This document shows positions 63,618 through 64,000 of a stretch of DNA of 64,000 nucleotides, piece by piece. Where the stretch lies: the NCBI RefSeq assembly GCF_000155595.1, contig NZ_DS989904.1, positions 1,979,155 through 2,043,154 of the forward strand, given 5' to 3'. A program made the position numbers and the translations under genes. The notes beneath the pieces were generated by a model that was not told where the DNA came from, did not search any database, and was given only the letters and a program-made list of their open reading frames with translations. Every line of letters starts with the position of its first letter. Position 1 is the stretch's first letter. The stretch comes from Synechococcus sp. PCC 7335. Its GTDB lineage: Bacteria > Cyanobacteriota > Cyanobacteriia > Phormidesmidales > Phormidesmidaceae.

Positions 63618-64000
63618 TTAGGTAGAAGTTGCTATCCGCTGCGCGGCGCTGCGAGTCTTTTCGGAAATTGGAATATGCTCTGTTGCGGCGGCAAGTCCAT
63701 AAGCAGGCATATTGCCGTAGATGCATTCACAATCGGCAGGATCTATTTTGTAGGTTTCGTGCCAAATGCCGACGCTGCCGTCATCACCCACTTCCTTCCT
63801 GAATTGCTGCCAAGACTGCCAGTGTGGATCGCTATCATTGCGGGCAAAGCGCGTCAAATCTTCGAACGAACGCCAGTAGGAAACCATACAGGTTTCTAAC
63901 GGCCACATTCGAAAGAACATGTGTGAGCCTAGCATTCCTTTTTCTGGGTGGTTGGAGAGGGTTGTCATCATTGGCCCCATCGCAGTTGCAACAGAAAGCC
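63618..64000 (-). CDS. DUF4188 (af470-like monooxygenase family) protein, 5' end beyond window
   Basis: The coding frame continues past the right edge of the window: the codons before the internal ATG at 63980 are open and read LSVATA. Visible residues include LSNHPEKGMLGSHMFF, QYWRSF-like VSYWRSFEDLTRFA, and the highly typical VGDDGSVGIWHETY. These belong to the DUF4188 family, related to a fungal monooxygenase fold; real activity is unknown. It is 38 bp upstream of the 2TM gene on the same strand. Confidence 0.8.
   Translation of the reverse strand, partial: LSVATAMGPMMTTLSNHPEKGMLGSHMFFRMWPLETCMVSYWRSFEDLTRFARNDSDPHWQSWQQFRKEVGDDGSVGIWHETYKIDPADCECIYGNMPAYGLAAATEHIPISEKTRSAAQRIATST

Noticed and set aside
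1..64000. tRNA or rRNA genes
   Set aside because: No T-loop GGTTCGAATCC-like sequence with matching acceptor stem and no rRNA signature was found by eye. A covariance-model scan would be decisive.

Overview
The window is chromosomal DNA of a cyanobacterium. The HIP1 octamer GCGATCGC recurs throughout. Several genes are typical of oxygenic phototrophs: ferredoxin-type glutamate synthase, a Tab2/Atab2 protein, a CCB-type cytochrome b6f cofactor-assembly protein, RNase E with an arginine-run C-tail next to RNase HII, DUF4330, DUF2993 and DUF1997 proteins, and a cyanoexosortase. LpxD and LptC show an outer membrane with lipid A. Genus cannot be read with confidence; a Leptolyngbya/Phormidesmis-like lineage is only a guess. 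No rRNA, tRNA, intact insertion sequence or CRISPR array was seen.

Layout. 1-12240: rlmD-type methyltransferase, lpxD, coaX, an M48 protease, DUF4330, CCB, a DacB-type carboxypeptidase, lptC, a LabA-like NYN protein and a DUF2993 protein, i.e. envelope and housekeeping functions. 12467-16325: cell-wall amidase, ylqF/rbgA, a universal stress protein, pgk. 16694-22535: a 1008-residue secreted protein combining phytase-like, GDPD and RTX parts, an orphan sugar-type ABC permease, Tab2 and an S1-domain protein. 22856-24782: a GntR regulator with an operator-like site, and an alpha/beta hydrolase. 24876-33902: the minus-strand tig-clpP-clpX operon, divergent from asd, dapA and rnj. 34792-39424: rne-rnhB, DUF1997, pheA. 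39515-45911: the str operon (rpsL-rpsG-fusA-tuf-rpsJ) on the minus strand, flanked by a HesB/IscA protein and a Lon-N protein. 46149-54267: a cupin, a NAGPA-type exopolysaccharide protein and the large glsF. 54537-58677: a small PEP-CTERM/cyanoexosortase/HpsJ-like locus and a DUF1361 membrane protein. 58817-64000: an SLH-like small protein, gamma-glutamyltransferase, and a LuxR / DJ-1 / DUF6220 / 2TM / DUF4188 group that runs off the right edge.

How genes work together. Protein quality control (trigger factor, ClpP, ClpX), lysine-pathway genes (asd, dapA) and RNA turnover (rnj, then rne-rnhB) lie close together in an order familiar from cyanobacteria. The str operon supplies translation factors. 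Tab2 and the S1 protein form a probable RNA-binding pair. The exosortase locus sorts PEP-CTERM proteins and is probably linked to exopolysaccharide export.

The most unusual features lie between genes. At least eleven two-copy tandem duplications of 11-25 bp occur, mostly in spacers and twice altering protein ends, plus an exact (TAC)9 tract. A two-block dispersed element occurs in two copies, one supplying the ylqF stop codon. There are strong unassigned hairpins between tuf and rpsJ and in the rne leader. The most interesting protein is the GDPD domain inserted inside a phytase-like domain with an RTX tail.
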